The notes: generated from the sequence alone by a model not told the origin. 64,000 bases of DNA from Bacteriovorax stolpii (GCF_002872415.1 NZ_CP025704.1:1178001-1242000), one strand, 5' to 3'; shown: positions 7,372-16,699, counted from the first letter of the stretch. Program-made: numbers and translations.

Positions 7372-7704
7372 GTGCCAAAGCAAAAGAAAATCTTATCCCA
7401 AACCAATTCTATGAATAAAGCATGTAAGCATGCCATGCATCCTGATCATAAAAAAGAAGGTATTCGCTTAAAAAGAGTCAGAGGTCAGATTGATGGTATC
7501 TTGGCCATGATTGATGACCGTCGTTATTGCCCTGATATACTTATTCAAATTAGAGCAGCTAAAGCCGCTATTCAGGCAGTAGAGCTTTCAGTCCTAAATA
7601 CGCATTTAGATAATTGTGTGAGTGAAGCAATTCATTCGAAGGATGAAGATAAAGCTAAAGAAAAAATCACTGAGTTAATTCAATTAATCGGACGACATAA
7701 ATAA
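7372..7704 (+). CDS. CsoR/RcnR-family metal-sensing repressor
   Basis: I choose the GTG at 7372 because GGAGATAATT lies just before it; the frame opens 13 codons earlier without such a site. The 110-residue protein has the DUF156 helices with a His-rich start (CKHAMHPDHKK), RYC at about residue 53 and HLDNC at about 78-82. It differs clearly from the two CsoR copies (AAKAAIQAVELSVL in helix 2), so its metal may differ. It is 12 bases from the RND gene and probably represses it through the operator at 7304. Confidence 0.85.
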   Translation: MPKQKKILSQTNSMNKACKHAMHPDHKKEGIRLKRVRGQIDGILAMIDDRRYCPDILIQIRAAKAAIQAVELSVLNTHLDNCVSEAIHSKDEDKAKEKITELIQLIGRHK

Positions 7705-7716
7705 TTAAAGGACATC

Positions 7717-10700
7717 ATGTTAAATTCAATTATTAAATTTTCTTTGAAGAATAGACTGGTTGTTGTTTTCCTATCTGTTGCAATCCTAATTTATGGCGGA
7801 TTTATTGTTGCTCATTTACCAGTGGACGTTTTCCCTGACTTAAACCGTCCTACAGTAAATATTATGACTGAAGCTGAAGGTATGGCACCTGAAGAGGTTG
7901 AAACATTAATCACAGTCCCTTTGGAAAATGCTTTAAATGGCCTACCTGGGGTTAATAGAGTGAGATCTACATCTGGTGTCGGTCTCTCGGTTATATATGT
8001 CGAATTTGACTGGGGTACAGATGTATTTAGAAACAGGCAGCTTGTTTCGGAAAAGTTAATAGAGGCCAAAGAGCATTTTCCTTCAAATGCTACACCAGTC
8101 ATGGGGCCAATATCATCTATCATGGGTGAAATTCAGCTAATTGGGCTTTCATTGGATAAAAATTCAGATGAGAAACTTACACCGGTCGATTTAAGAACTT
8201 ATGCAGATTGGGTTATAAAGCCACGTTTATTAAGTATTGCTGGTGTTTCGCAAGTAATATCAATTGGTGGTGGAGTTAAGCAGTTTCAGATAAAAATTTC
8301 TGCGGAGAAATTAAATTTTTACCAATTGAATTTAGATGAAGTTGAAAAAAATCTCAATCTTATAAGTCAAAATACAACTGGTGGATATTTAAATAAAGAA
8401 GGACAAGAGTATTTAATTAGGAATCTTGCACGTGCAGAAAATATTGAAGATATTGAATTAACCGTTGTTGGAACTCATCTTGGGAGAAGTGTTTTAGTAA
8501 AGGATATTGCCAAAGTAGAAATTGATGCTCAAATCAAAAGAGGTGATGCGGGTATTAATGGTGGTCCAGGCGTAATTCTTAGTATTGCAAAACAACCCGG
8601 GGCCAGCACAATTGATTTGACTGAAAATATTGAAAGCGTTTTAGCCAGTGTTGAAAAATCTCTACCTAAAGGAATTAAACTTCACCCTCATTTATTCAAG
8701 CAAGCAGATTTTATTAAGAACTCAATTACGAATGTTGAAGAAGCCTTGAGAGACGCAGGTATCTTCATTGTTATTGTACTTATTTTATTTTTGATGAATG
8801 TGAGAACAACTATTATCACATTGACTGCTATTCCATTATCCTTTGTTGTCACATTTATTGTTTTAAAGTTTTTTGGTCTTTCAATTAATACAATGACTCT
8901 TGGTGGTCTTGCTATCGCGATTGGTGAGCTGGTCGATGATGCCATTATTGATGTTGAAAACGTACTTAGACGCCTGAAAGAGAATAAACACTCTGACAAT
9001 AAGAAAAGTGTCTTAACGGTTATCTTTGAAGCCTCTTCTGAGGTTCGGAATTCAATAGTATTTGCTACAATAATTGTTGTTTTAGTTATGATTCCATTAT
9101 TTTTTCTTGGTGGTTTGGAAGGAAGACTATTCATTCCATTAGGGATTTCATACATTGTCTCACTTATCGCTTCACTCTTTGTTTCACTTACAGTTACCCC
9201 AGTTCTTTGCTCATTTTTCTTGGGAAAATCAGACGTACTTGAAAAGCCAGATGGATTCCTAGTAAGATTTCTAAAAAAATATGATAGAAAAATTCTGAAT
9301 GTTACTCTTGATAGACCTTGGACAGTTTTATCATCACTGGCAGTAATGCTTCTACTTTCACTTGCTTTGGTACCTCAATTAGGAAAAGATTTTCTTCCAA
9401 AGTTTAATGAAGGTACAGCAGTTATCGGACTTCTTGCTCAACCGGGTATCTCCTTAGAGGAATCCAATACAATTGGACAAAAAGCTGAGCAGCTAATTTT
9501 ATCAGTCCCAGAAGTAAGTTCCGTTTCTCGTAGAACAGGAAGAGCAGAACAGGATGAGCATGCAGAAGGTGTTCACTCATCTGAACTAGATGTAGACTTT
9601 AAAAAGAAAGAAGATTCAAAAGAGTTGATCAGAGAAAAAGAAGTTGTCTTAAATGATATTAGGGCCAAGTTAAAAACAATCGATGGAGTGGTTTTTAACA
9701 TTGGACAGCCTATCTCTCACAGATTGGATCACTTATTATCCGGCGTAAGAGCAGCTATTGCCATAAAAATTTATGGGCCAGACTTAAACACGTTGAGAAA
9801 AAAAGGCTATGAAGTTAAAACTCTTCTAGAAGATGTAAAAGGATTAGTAGATTTACAAGTTGAACAACAGGTTTTAATTCCACAGATCAAGATTCAAATA
9901 AAAAGGGACATGGCCAAAAAATATAATTTACCGGTTGGTGAAGTAACAGCAGGTTTAGAAAAAGCTCTAAAGGGTGAAGTTGTCGCCCAATTATTTGATG
10001 GAAATAAGTATTTCAATATATTTATGCGCTTTGATGATAATTCTCGTTCTGATCTTCAAAAAATTGAAAATACAGTTATTAAGATTCTTCCAGATGGGAC
10101 AAAGATTAGGGTATCCCAGGTTGCAGAAGTTTATGAGGCTACGGGGCCAAATATTATTAATCGTGAGAATGCTCAAAGAAGAATTGTCGTTTCTGCAAAC
10201 ACATCAAACACTGATGTTGAGACGGTAGTTAGTGCTATTGAAATGAAATTAAAGAACCTCAAACTTAAAGAAGGGTATTTTATTAATTATGATGGACAGC
10301 TCGAATCTCAAAAGAAAGGTATGCAGCTCCTGATGTTGTTAAGTGCACTTGCGATTGTAGGCGTGTTCGTAGTCCTTTATATGCATTTTAAATCTTCAAT
10401 GATTGCATTGCAGGTAATGATAAATATTCCTCTCGCACTCATTGGTAGTATTGTTGCAGTTTATTTAACAGATAAAACATTTTCACTTGCGAGCTTAGTT
10501 GCTTTTGTAACCTTGTGTGGAATTGCAAGCCGTAATGGTATTATGATGATCACGCATTATATTCATTTAGTTAAATATGAAGGTGAATCTTTTAATAAAG
10601 ATATGATTATTCGTGGATCATTGGAAAGATTGGTTCCAGTACTGATGACTGCCTTAACTGCAATTCTAGCTTTAATTCCTATAATTATGGCCCGTGGTGA

Positions 10701-10857
10701 GCCCGGGAAAGAGATTCTTTACCCGCTATCAGTTGTTATTGTAGGAGGGCTATTTAGCTCAACCTTATTAGACATTATCGTCACACCAGTTATCTTTTAT
10801 AATTTTGGTAAAAAAGCTTTAGAAATAAACACACGAGGAGATTCCGATGAGTTTTAA
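7717..10857 (+). CDS. Heavy-metal RND efflux pump inner-membrane subunit (CusA/CzcA type)
   Basis: A 1046-residue protein of normal length for the HME-RND family. It begins with an amphipathic start and TM1, then the family signature DVFPDLNRPTVNI. IGELVDDAIIDVENVLRRL near residue 400 is the TM4 proton-relay region of CusA/CzcA, and ASRNGIMMITHYIHL lies near TM10-11. It would pump Cu/Ag or another metal across the envelope using the proton gradient. No periplasmic adaptor (CusB type) gene is next to it. The small periplasmic gene and an outer-membrane factor gene follow. Confidence 0.9.
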   Translation: MLNSIIKFSLKNRLVVVFLSVAILIYGGFIVAHLPVDVFPDLNRPTVNIMTEAEGMAPEEVETLITVPLENALNGLPGVNRVRSTSGVGLSVIYVEFDWGTDVFRNRQLVSEKLIEAKEHFPSNATPVMGPISSIMGEIQLIGLSLDKNSDEKLTPVDLRTYADWVIKPRLLSIAGVSQVISIGGGVKQFQIKISAEKLNFYQLNLDEVEKNLNLISQNTTGGYLNKEGQEYLIRNLARAENIEDIELTVVGTHLGRSVLVKDIAKVEIDAQIKRGDAGINGGPGVILSIAKQPGASTIDLTENIESVLASVEKSLPKGIKLHPHLFKQADFIKNSITNVEEALRDAGIFIVIVLILFLMNVRTTIITLTAIPLSFVVTFIVLKFFGLSINTMTLGGLAIAIGELVDDAIIDVENVLRRLKENKHSDNKKSVLTVIFEASSEVRNSIVFATIIVVLVMIPLFFLGGLEGRLFIPLGISYIVSLIASLFVSLTVTPVLCSFFLGKSDVLEKPDGFLVRFLKKYDRKILNVTLDRPWTVLSSLAVMLLLSLALVPQLGKDFLPKFNEGTAVIGLLAQPGISLEESNTIGQKAEQLILSVPEVSSVSRRTGRAEQDEHAEGVHSSELDVDFKKKEDSKELIREKEVVLNDIRAKLKTIDGVVFNIGQPISHRLDHLLSGVRAAIAIKIYGPDLNTLRKKGYEVKTLLEDVKGLVDLQVEQQVLIPQIKIQIKRDMAKKYNLPVGEVTAGLEKALKGEVVAQLFDGNKYFNIFMRFDDNSRSDLQKIENTVIKILPDGTKIRVSQVAEVYEATGPNIINRENAQRRIVVSANTSNTDVETVVSAIEMKLKNLKLKEGYFINYDGQLESQKKGMQLLMLLSALAIVGVFVVLYMHFKSSMIALQVMINIPLALIGSIVAVYLTDKTFSLASLVAFVTLCGIASRNGIMMITHYIHLVKYEGESFNKDMIIRGSLERLVPVLMTALTAILALIPIIMARGEPGKEILYPLSVVIVGGLFSSTLLDIIVTPVIFYNFGKKALEINTRGDSDEF

Positions 10858-11233
10858 AAAGACAGCAATGGCCATGGTTTTTGCATTTATTTCACTTTCA
10901 ATTCATGCGCACGAAGGACACGATACAGGTGCAACAAAAAGTCTGCATGGAGGCATTGTGAAAAAATCAAAGAATGCTTTTGTCGAAATTGTTCAGGATG
11001 AAAAGATAGAAATTTATGTAACAGATCATAATTATAAAAATTTGATTTCACCTAATTTTATTGTTTTAGCTTTTGCTGATGTAAAGGGTAAAAAACTTCC
11101 TCTGAAACTTGAATCTCATGGTGCAAACCTTAGTGTGTCTACAGATTTAAAAAAAGAAAAGCACTTCAAATTGAATATTGTGTTGAAAATTAATGGTCAA
11201 GAAGAACAAGTATCTTTTCCGTTAGAGAACTAA
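10847..11233 (+). CDS. Periplasmic metal-island protein, family A
   Basis: A 128-residue protein with a Sec signal (cut after SIHA, about residue 21) and a His-rich mature start (HEGHDTGATKSLHGG). It overlaps the RND gene end by 11 bases, so it is translationally coupled to the pump. A clear relative is the 129-residue protein at 16273 (shared GG-V, F-x-E-hV, kI-x-VY-x-D pattern). The body is probably a beta-sandwich. It may bind the metal or help the pump in place of the missing adaptor; that is inference. Confidence 0.7.
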   Translation: MSFKKTAMAMVFAFISLSIHAHEGHDTGATKSLHGGIVKKSKNAFVEIVQDEKIEIYVTDHNYKNLISPNFIVLAFADVKGKKLPLKLESHGANLSVSTDLKKEKHFKLNIVLKINGQEEQVSFPLEN

Positions 11234-11252
11234 ACCTTATAAGGAAAATCTT

Positions 11253-12419
11253 ATGATTATCGACTACGATCAAATAGTAAGACTTATTGAATCGAATTTA
11301 GAAGTAAAGGTCAGGCAAGAAACTCTTAATTCTTCCAAAGTAAGGATAGGGTCTTTGGCAACGACATTTGTTCCTGAAGTTTCAGTGTATGCGATAGGTG
11401 AAGATTCGCATATGAATAAGATCAGCAAAAATCCTAGCGCAGGTGTCGTTGCTAACGTTAATCTTTTTAATGGTTTTAGGGATGTTGAAAAGAATAAGAT
11501 TAATAATCTTAGTTACGAGACAAACAGTTTAGAGTTTAAACGGTCTTATAATGAGCAGGTTTTCAAGGCCAAAAAATACTACTTCGATGCCCTGAAAATT
11601 TTAGAAGACATTAAAATTTTAACAGAGCATGAAAAAATTAATAAAAATAATAGAGATTTGATATTAAAGAAAGTTGCCAGTGGATTAAGTCCAAAATCGG
11701 AAGAGCTGATATTTAAAAAAATTGAATTAGAATTACGCGAGCAAAGGATAAAAAAAGATAACGAATTAAAAGTTACCTATAGTCATTTAAAGAATATCTT
11801 TGCTTTAGATAAGAATGAAAAAATTGAGATTGTTGGTGAGTTAGACATCTCAAAGTTTAATTATTCCCCTAATTCGAGGAAAATTGATTTGGCCATAGTG
11901 GAATCAAACGAAGCGCTTATAAATGCCGAAAAAAAATCCAGTGGTTTATGGAGAATGCCAAGGGTAAACCTCTATGCTGAAAAGTCTCTTACAAATCATG
12001 TGAATGGCGAATTTTTAGAAGAAGAAGATGGTGACAAACAAGTTGTCGGTCTCAAAGTTACACTGCCAATTTTTAGTGAAAAAAATGTTGATTCAATCGA
12101 AGATCAAATTAAGTCTACTGAAGTAAAGTCAGCTTTATTAAGAAAAAAGAATCAAATTCGTGAACTAGAGGCCAATGAAGAGCAAGTTGTAATTCAGTTA
12201 GATCACTTGAAAAGCATGATTGAAATTTCTAAGAGTAAAGTAGAACTTTCTAAAGAAATAATGAATAAAACTTTTTCTGAGTTTAGACTTGGATTAAAGG
12301 AAGCACTTTCGCTTAATGAAGCAACTGCTGATTACCTAGATGCCAGAGAGGACCTTATTGAGCATCAGATAGAGTATATACTTAATATTGAAGAGACTAA
12401 AGTTAACGCTTTAGACTAG
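11253..12419 (+). CDS. TolC-like outer-membrane efflux protein without signal peptide
   Basis: A 388-residue protein with the long coiled-coil helices and short beta segments of the outer-membrane efflux family (for example GVVANVNLFNGFRDVEKNKIN near 66-86 and VVGLKVTLPIF near 265). It starts MIIDYDQIVRLIESN, which is where the mature part of TolC relatives starts. No secretion signal exists in frame upstream, because the previous stop is 19 bases away. The ribosome site AAGGAAAA is good, so either the signal was lost or export needs another route. Partner of the RND pump. Confidence 0.7.
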   Translation: MIIDYDQIVRLIESNLEVKVRQETLNSSKVRIGSLATTFVPEVSVYAIGEDSHMNKISKNPSAGVVANVNLFNGFRDVEKNKINNLSYETNSLEFKRSYNEQVFKAKKYYFDALKILEDIKILTEHEKINKNNRDLILKKVASGLSPKSEELIFKKIELELREQRIKKDNELKVTYSHLKNIFALDKNEKIEIVGELDISKFNYSPNSRKIDLAIVESNEALINAEKKSSGLWRMPRVNLYAEKSLTNHVNGEFLEEEDGDKQVVGLKVTLPIFSEKNVDSIEDQIKSTEVKSALLRKKNQIRELEANEEQVVIQLDHLKSMIEISKSKVELSKEIMNKTFSEFRLGLKEALSLNEATADYLDAREDLIEHQIEYILNIEETKVNALD

Positions 12420-12430
12420 CTAGTATCGGA

Positions 12431-12460
12431 TGTCACAATATCGCTGTAAGCGGCGTATTC
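12431..12460 (+). promoter_or_regulatory. ECF-sigma-like promoter motif, copy 2
   Basis: TGTCACAATA at 12431-12440 and CGTATTCTT starting at 12454 keep the 23-nt offset of the motif. It lies 28 bases before the 172-aa gene. The -10-like element deviates at one base from the others. Confidence 0.5.
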
Positions 12461-12487
12461 TTATTAGAACTTAACCACGAGGTAAAT

Positions 12488-13006
12488 ATGCAACCGAAAC
12501 TTATGAAAACTGCACTTCTTATTGTTTTTTTATTAGCTATACAGCCCGTTAGCTCGTACGGTTTTCATAGAATAAGCGAAACTTTACCAAGTAATAAAAT
12601 ATTAATTTGCAAAGATTATGATCAGGTTAAAACAGATCAAAAAATTGAAGTTTATACAAAACGCTTTTCAAATAGTAGAAGTGGAAGGGAACTAGTAAAA
12701 ACGGATGAATTTATGCTTCCGAAAGAAGGGCAAGTCATTAGTCTTCACCATAATGAGTTTCATTCAACAGGAAAATTTTTTCCAAAAACTCATACTGAAT
12801 TGCTGGGAACAGCAACTGTTGTGAGTCCAAAATTAGTTGGGGAGTCTAGAGTTGTTAATCTAATTCCAAAAGGTAAGCGTGAAACGATTGAAACTAAAAC
12901 CCAGATTATAACTGAACAGGATGAAGCTAATATCGTTAAAAATTGCTTTGTCGCAGTCCCTGATAAGACTATTAAAATAAAAGACGTTACAAGCGTATCT
13001 TTTTAA
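12488..13006 (+). CDS. Exported hypothetical protein (172 aa)
   Basis: The N-terminus is a Sec signal (TALLIVFLLAIQPVSSYG, cut near residue 26). The mature part is about 145 residues, with two Cys (ICKDY, NCFVA) that may form a disulphide, and is mostly beta by eye. No family is recognised. It has its own ECF-like promoter motif, which ties it to the copper units. It is convergent with cueR, with only 6 bases between the stops. Confidence 0.6.
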   Translation: MQPKLMKTALLIVFLLAIQPVSSYGFHRISETLPSNKILICKDYDQVKTDQKIEVYTKRFSNSRSGRELVKTDEFMLPKEGQVISLHHNEFHSTGKFFPKTHTELLGTATVVSPKLVGESRVVNLIPKGKRETIETKTQIITEQDEANIVKNCFVAVPDKTIKIKDVTSVSF

Positions 13007-13012
13007 GCATTC

Positions 13013-13402
13013 TCATTTTTTTGACAGTCCCTCTAGAATAGGACAGTCTGGTCTATGATCACCTTGGCAGTTGTTTGATAAATGCTTAAGAGTGTTGGTC
13101 ATCATCTGTAATTCGTGAATTTTTGATTCTAATTGCTTTATATGAATTTGGGCCAGATTCTTGACATCAGAACTGGCCCTGCTTTTATTTCGCCACAAAC
13201 TTACAAGTTTTTTTATTTCTTTCATTGAAAATCCAAGGCTCCGCGCTTTTTTTACAAAAGATAGTATATGAACATCACTTTCCTTATAAATTCTATATCC
13301 AGCGTCTGATCGACCTGCTTTTGGTACGATTCCAAGAGATTCATAATGCCTGATAAGTTTTGCACTCACTCCAGAAATTGTTGATGCTTCTCCAATATTC
13401 AT
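13013..13402 (-). CDS. cueR: CueR-type MerR-family copper regulator
   Basis: A 129-residue MerR protein. The N-terminal winged helix is NIGEASTISGVSAKLIRHYE, followed by the long dimer helix. The C-terminal loop has the CueR Cu(I) ligands C-x7-C (NNCQGDHRPDCPILEGL, Cys at about 112 and 120). It is co-directional with and 19 bases downstream of copA, so it is probably on the same transcript. A GGAGG ribosome site precedes ATG 13402. It should twist and activate the two promoters at 15858-15931. Confidence 0.93.
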   Translation of the reverse strand: MNIGEASTISGVSAKLIRHYESLGIVPKAGRSDAGYRIYKESDVHILSFVKKARSLGFSMKEIKKLVSLWRNKSRASSDVKNLAQIHIKQLESKIHELQMMTNTLKHLSNNCQGDHRPDCPILEGLSKK

Positions 13403-13421
13403 TTTACCTCCATTAACCAGG

Positions 13422-15830
13422 CTATTTGCTAGCTGGTTTCCATTTTCTGAGCATCAATGCATTTGATACAACACTTACGCTACTTAAAGCCATGGCAGCT
13501 CCAGCTATAACTGGATTTAGTAGTCCAAAGGCTGCCAATGGTATCCCTACAATATTATAAATGAAGGCCCAGAAAAGATTTTGTTTAATTTTATTATATG
13601 TCTTTTTTGAAATTTCTAAAGCATCAGGGATGAGCAATGGGTTCCCTCTCATTAAGGTAATTCCAGCGGTGTGCATAGCAACGTCTGTACCTGTGGCCAT
13701 TGCAATTCCGACATGAGCAGCCGCTAATGCTGGAGCATCGTTGATCCCATCACCAACCATTGCGACAATATGACCACTTCTTTTTAAATCTTCAATGACT
13801 TTAGATTTATCCTGCGGCAGCACTTCCGCTTTAACTTCAAAAATTCCAAGAGACTCAGCTACCTTTTTGGCCGCACCGGCATTGTCTCCAGTTATCATAA
13901 CTGTTTTTATATTAAGAGCATTTAGCTTTTTAATTGTTTCTCTTGCAGAATCTTTAATTTTATCTGTAAAGGCCATGAGTCCAATTATTTTTTTATTACT
14001 TTCATTTGCTAGGTAAGAGACCGTATATCCCGTGTTCTCTAGTTCGAGAGCCTCAGAACTAAAATAAGACAAATCTAATACTTTTTCTTGCATTAGGCGT
14101 CTTGTACCAATGATATATTTTACTCCGCCTACATTTCCTTCAAGCCCTCTCCCTGCCAATGCTTTTACTTCTGAGCTGGCTTCTATACTTAATCCCATTT
14201 CTTTAGATTTTTCAATAATAGCTTTTGCTAATGGATGTTCACTACCACTCTGAAGAGCACATGAAATTCGAATTAACTCCTCATCCGAAATAGAATTTGA
14301 AATAATTTTTGTCAGTTCGGGTTTCCCTTCAGTTAATGTACCCGTTTTGTCAAAAGCAACTACTGTAACAGAATGAGCGATTTCAAGTGCCTCAGCATCC
14401 TTAATTAAAATTCCGGCCTTTGCCGCAAGCCCTGTCCCTACCATGATAGATGTGGGAGTTGCTAAGCCTAAAGCACAAGGACAGGCAATGACGAGTACGG
14501 CGACTCCATTAATGAGAGCACTTTCCCAGTCACTAGAATATAGGCCCCATCCAACGATAGTTAGTGTTGCTATTAGGATAACAATTGGTACAAATACAGC
14601 ACTAACTTTATCAACCATTCTTTGAATAGGTGCCTTTGCTGATTGAGCATTTTCGACTAAACGAATAATCCTAGCAAGCGTCGTTTCTGTACCTAAGGCA
14701 GTTGTTTCGACCTGAATAAGTCCATCTATATTTAATGATCCACCCGTAACTTTATCCTTTAAATTTTTGACGACAGGAAGACTTTCACCTGTAATAAAAG
14801 ATTCATCGATTTGTGTAGAACCTGAAATGATTAATCCATCAACTGGAATTTTTTCACCAGGTTTAATAATGACAATATCTCCTAATGACACTTCATCAAT
14901 GGAGATTTCGAAATCTCCTTCGGGGCGTTTGACTCTTGCAATATTGGGCCTTAAAGACTGCAATGCTTTGATGGCCATTGATGTCTGCTGCTTGGCACGG
15001 GTTTCAAGATATTTTCCTAATAAGACAAGGGTAATAACTACGGCTGAACTTTCAAAATAAAGTGCGCCAATTCCATCATGGCCAGCATGTTCACCATATA
15101 TGGCTATATGGTAGAGGCTTAAACCAAATGCAGCAGTGGTACCTAGAGACACTAATAGGTCCATATTTCCAGAACGGGCCTTGACTGCTTTCCAAGCAGC
15201 TATGTAAAATCTCGCACCTAACCAAAATTGTACTGGGGCTGCTAAAAACAGCTGAATCCAGCCAGTGAGCATAAAGTTAAATCCGAATGGTTCAAAAATC
15301 ATTGGAATGACCAGAGGAGCGGAAAGAGTTGCAGCTATTAAAAGCTTGATATAGTCAGTTTTAAGTTGCTGTGCTTTTTCATTAATTTCTTCTTTTAACT
15401 CTGATTTGGCCCTCGAAGCCTTATATCCAGCTCGGGTTATAATTTTAATAATTTTTTCTTCATTTATTAAGTCTTCTACAAACTTAATTTTTGCCTTTTC
15501 GGTTGCAAGATTTACGATTGCGCTAAGAACCCCAGGCTCCTTGAGGAGAACTGATTCAATTCGATTCACACAACTGGCACAAGTCATTCCTTCAATTGAT
15601 AATTCACTCTCTTTTGTTAAAATGTCATAACCGCTTTTTTCAATTGCAGACAAAGCAGGTTTTATAGAATCTTTATTCGTTAATACTAATTTTGCACTCT
15701 CAGTTGCAAGACTCACAGTAACAGCAATAACTCCTTCTATCTTTTTAACTTGATTTTCAATACGGCTCACGCAGCTTGCGCATGTCATTCCTTTAATTTG
15801 TATATTAGTTTCTATATTTGTGTTTTCCAT
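13422..15830 (-). CDS. copA: CopA Cu(I)-exporting P1B-type ATPase
   Basis: An 802-residue protein with two N-terminal HMA domains (GMTCASC near residues 14 and 83). It has eight membrane helices, the phosphatase loop TGES, the metal-site motif ACPCALG near 448, the phosphorylated Asp in DKTGT near 491, the nucleotide-domain HP (SEHPLAKA) and GDGINDAP near 690. It moves Cu(I) from cytoplasm to periplasm. Transcription starts at the CueR-type promoter upstream. It is intact, unlike the second copper ATPase at 29259-31422. Confidence 0.97.
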   Translation of the reverse strand: MENTNIETNIQIKGMTCASCVSRIENQVKKIEGVIAVTVSLATESAKLVLTNKDSIKPALSAIEKSGYDILTKESELSIEGMTCASCVNRIESVLLKEPGVLSAIVNLATEKAKIKFVEDLINEEKIIKIITRAGYKASRAKSELKEEINEKAQQLKTDYIKLLIAATLSAPLVIPMIFEPFGFNFMLTGWIQLFLAAPVQFWLGARFYIAAWKAVKARSGNMDLLVSLGTTAAFGLSLYHIAIYGEHAGHDGIGALYFESSAVVITLVLLGKYLETRAKQQTSMAIKALQSLRPNIARVKRPEGDFEISIDEVSLGDIVIIKPGEKIPVDGLIISGSTQIDESFITGESLPVVKNLKDKVTGGSLNIDGLIQVETTALGTETTLARIIRLVENAQSAKAPIQRMVDKVSAVFVPIVILIATLTIVGWGLYSSDWESALINGVAVLVIACPCALGLATPTSIMVGTGLAAKAGILIKDAEALEIAHSVTVVAFDKTGTLTEGKPELTKIISNSISDEELIRISCALQSGSEHPLAKAIIEKSKEMGLSIEASSEVKALAGRGLEGNVGGVKYIIGTRRLMQEKVLDLSYFSSEALELENTGYTVSYLANESNKKIIGLMAFTDKIKDSARETIKKLNALNIKTVMITGDNAGAAKKVAESLGIFEVKAEVLPQDKSKVIEDLKRSGHIVAMVGDGINDAPALAAAHVGIAMATGTDVAMHTAGITLMRGNPLLIPDALEISKKTYNKIKQNLFWAFIYNIVGIPLAAFGLLNPVIAGAAMALSSVSVVSNALMLRKWKPASK

Positions 15831-15857
15831 ATAATTCTCCTTTATTATCTTTATCTA

Positions 15858-15931
15858 ATCTTAAAGGTTCCCATAATGGTAAGGTCAAGTGATTATTTTC
15901 TTGACCTTACCATTATGGGAAGGATTATACT
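15858..15931. promoter_or_regulatory. Divergent CueR-controlled promoters (copA and copZ)
   Basis: Two 22-bp arms, 15868-15889 and 15900-15921, are perfect inverted copies. Each carries TTGACC, 19 bases, then a -10: on plus 15901-15906 with TATACT 15926-15931, and on minus 15888-15883 with TAAGAT 15863-15858. The overlong 19-bp spacer and the dyad CCTTACC/GGGAAGG are hallmarks of MerR/CueR targets. One site drives copA-cueR, the other copZ. Confidence 0.88.
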
Positions 15932-15972
15932 TCAAAAGAGGCTAATAAGTAGTCTAATTAAAGGAGATTTAT

Positions 15973-16182
15973 ATGTATGAAATTAAAGTTTCTGGAATGA
16001 CTTGTGGGGGATGTGTAAGAAGTGTTACTAACGCATTAAAGTCATTGGATTCTAAGGCAAATGTTAATATTGATTTAAAGTCACAACTTGTAACAGTAGA
16101 GAGTGAAAAAGGTCAGGATGATATAGTGTCAGCTATTGAGGAAGCCGGCTATACAATCGTAGAAACCAAAAAACTTAATTAG
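15973..16182 (+). CDS. copZ: CopZ-type copper chaperone (HMA domain)
   Basis: A 69-residue single HMA domain: GMTCGGC at residues 8-14 supplies the two Cu(I)-binding Cys, and GYTIV ends the fold. The length is typical for CopZ/Atx1. It is preceded by AAAGGAG and a CueR-type promoter divergent from copA. It should hand Cu(I) to CopA and possibly to the regulators. Confidence 0.93.
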   Translation: MYEIKVSGMTCGGCVRSVTNALKSLDSKANVNIDLKSQLVTVESEKGQDDIVSAIEEAGYTIVETKKLN

Positions 16183-16201
16183 GTTTCAATTCATTTTTCA
16201 C

Positions 16202-16233
16202 TGTCACAAAACTCTCATTAGAGTCGTATACCC
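16202..16233 (+). promoter_or_regulatory. ECF-sigma-like promoter motif, copy 3
   Basis: TGTCACAAAA starts at 16202 and CGTATACCC at 16225. Both elements are identical to those at 7261/7284, with the same 23-nt offset. It lies about 40 bases before the 129-aa gene. Confidence 0.6.
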
Positions 16234-16272
16234 TGTACCCGTATAATAACCGATACTTCAGAGAGAAATTTA

Positions 16273-16662
16273 ATGAAAACTAAAATTGCTATTTTTATTT
16301 GTCTTTTAACTTTTGCAACTGTTTCTTTTGCTCATGGAATGAATAAATATGGGCCTAATGGGGGATATGTGAGGATGCCTGGTGCCTTCCACACAGAACT
16401 TGTTGATAAAGGGACTAAGATACATGTTTATTTATTAGATATGAGTTTCAAGAATCCAACGGTCAATAATTCAGCCGTTAAAATTATATATAAAGGGGCC
16501 AGTAATACCGAATATTCATGTTCTAAAGAAAGTGATTATTTTGTTTGTGAAAAACCATCGAGTGCGTTGCAGGGCTATAAAGAAATTAGCATAAGTGCAG
16601 TTAGAAATAATAATAAGGCCATAGCTGCTACCTACAATTTGCCTTTAAAGTTAGATAAATAA
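16273..16662 (+). CDS. Periplasmic metal-island protein, family A paralogue
   Basis: A 129-residue protein with a Sec signal (cut after VSFA, about residue 20). The mature protein starts HGMNKYGPNGGYV and has a two-Cys pair (YSCSKESDYFVC). It is related along its length to the 128-aa protein at 10847, and both lie behind the same ECF-like motif. A small periplasmic Cu-binding or sensing role is inferred. It is monocistronic and followed by a strong hairpin. Confidence 0.7.
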   Translation: MKTKIAIFICLLTFATVSFAHGMNKYGPNGGYVRMPGAFHTELVDKGTKIHVYLLDMSFKNPTVNNSAVKIIYKGASNTEYSCSKESDYFVCEKPSSALQGYKEISISAVRNNNKAIAATYNLPLKLDK

Positions 16663-16677
16663 TAGTTTGATATAAAA

Positions 16678-16699
16678 GCACAGGAAGTGATTCCTGTGC
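16678..16699. terminator. Bidirectional terminator
   Basis: GCACAGGAA and TTCCTGTGC make a 9-bp stem with loop GTGA. On the minus strand it is followed by TTTTATA, so it best ends the long minus-strand operon that stops at 16742. It also lies just after the plus gene at 16273. Confidence 0.7.

Noticed and set aside
8688-9155. 155-codon frame opposite the RND pump gene
   Set aside because: It is a shadow of the RND coding frame, with no ribosome site and unlikely composition.
15973-16182. MerP-type mercury protein
   Set aside because: There is no signal peptide and the gene is paired with copA through CueR promoters, so a copper chaperone fits better.
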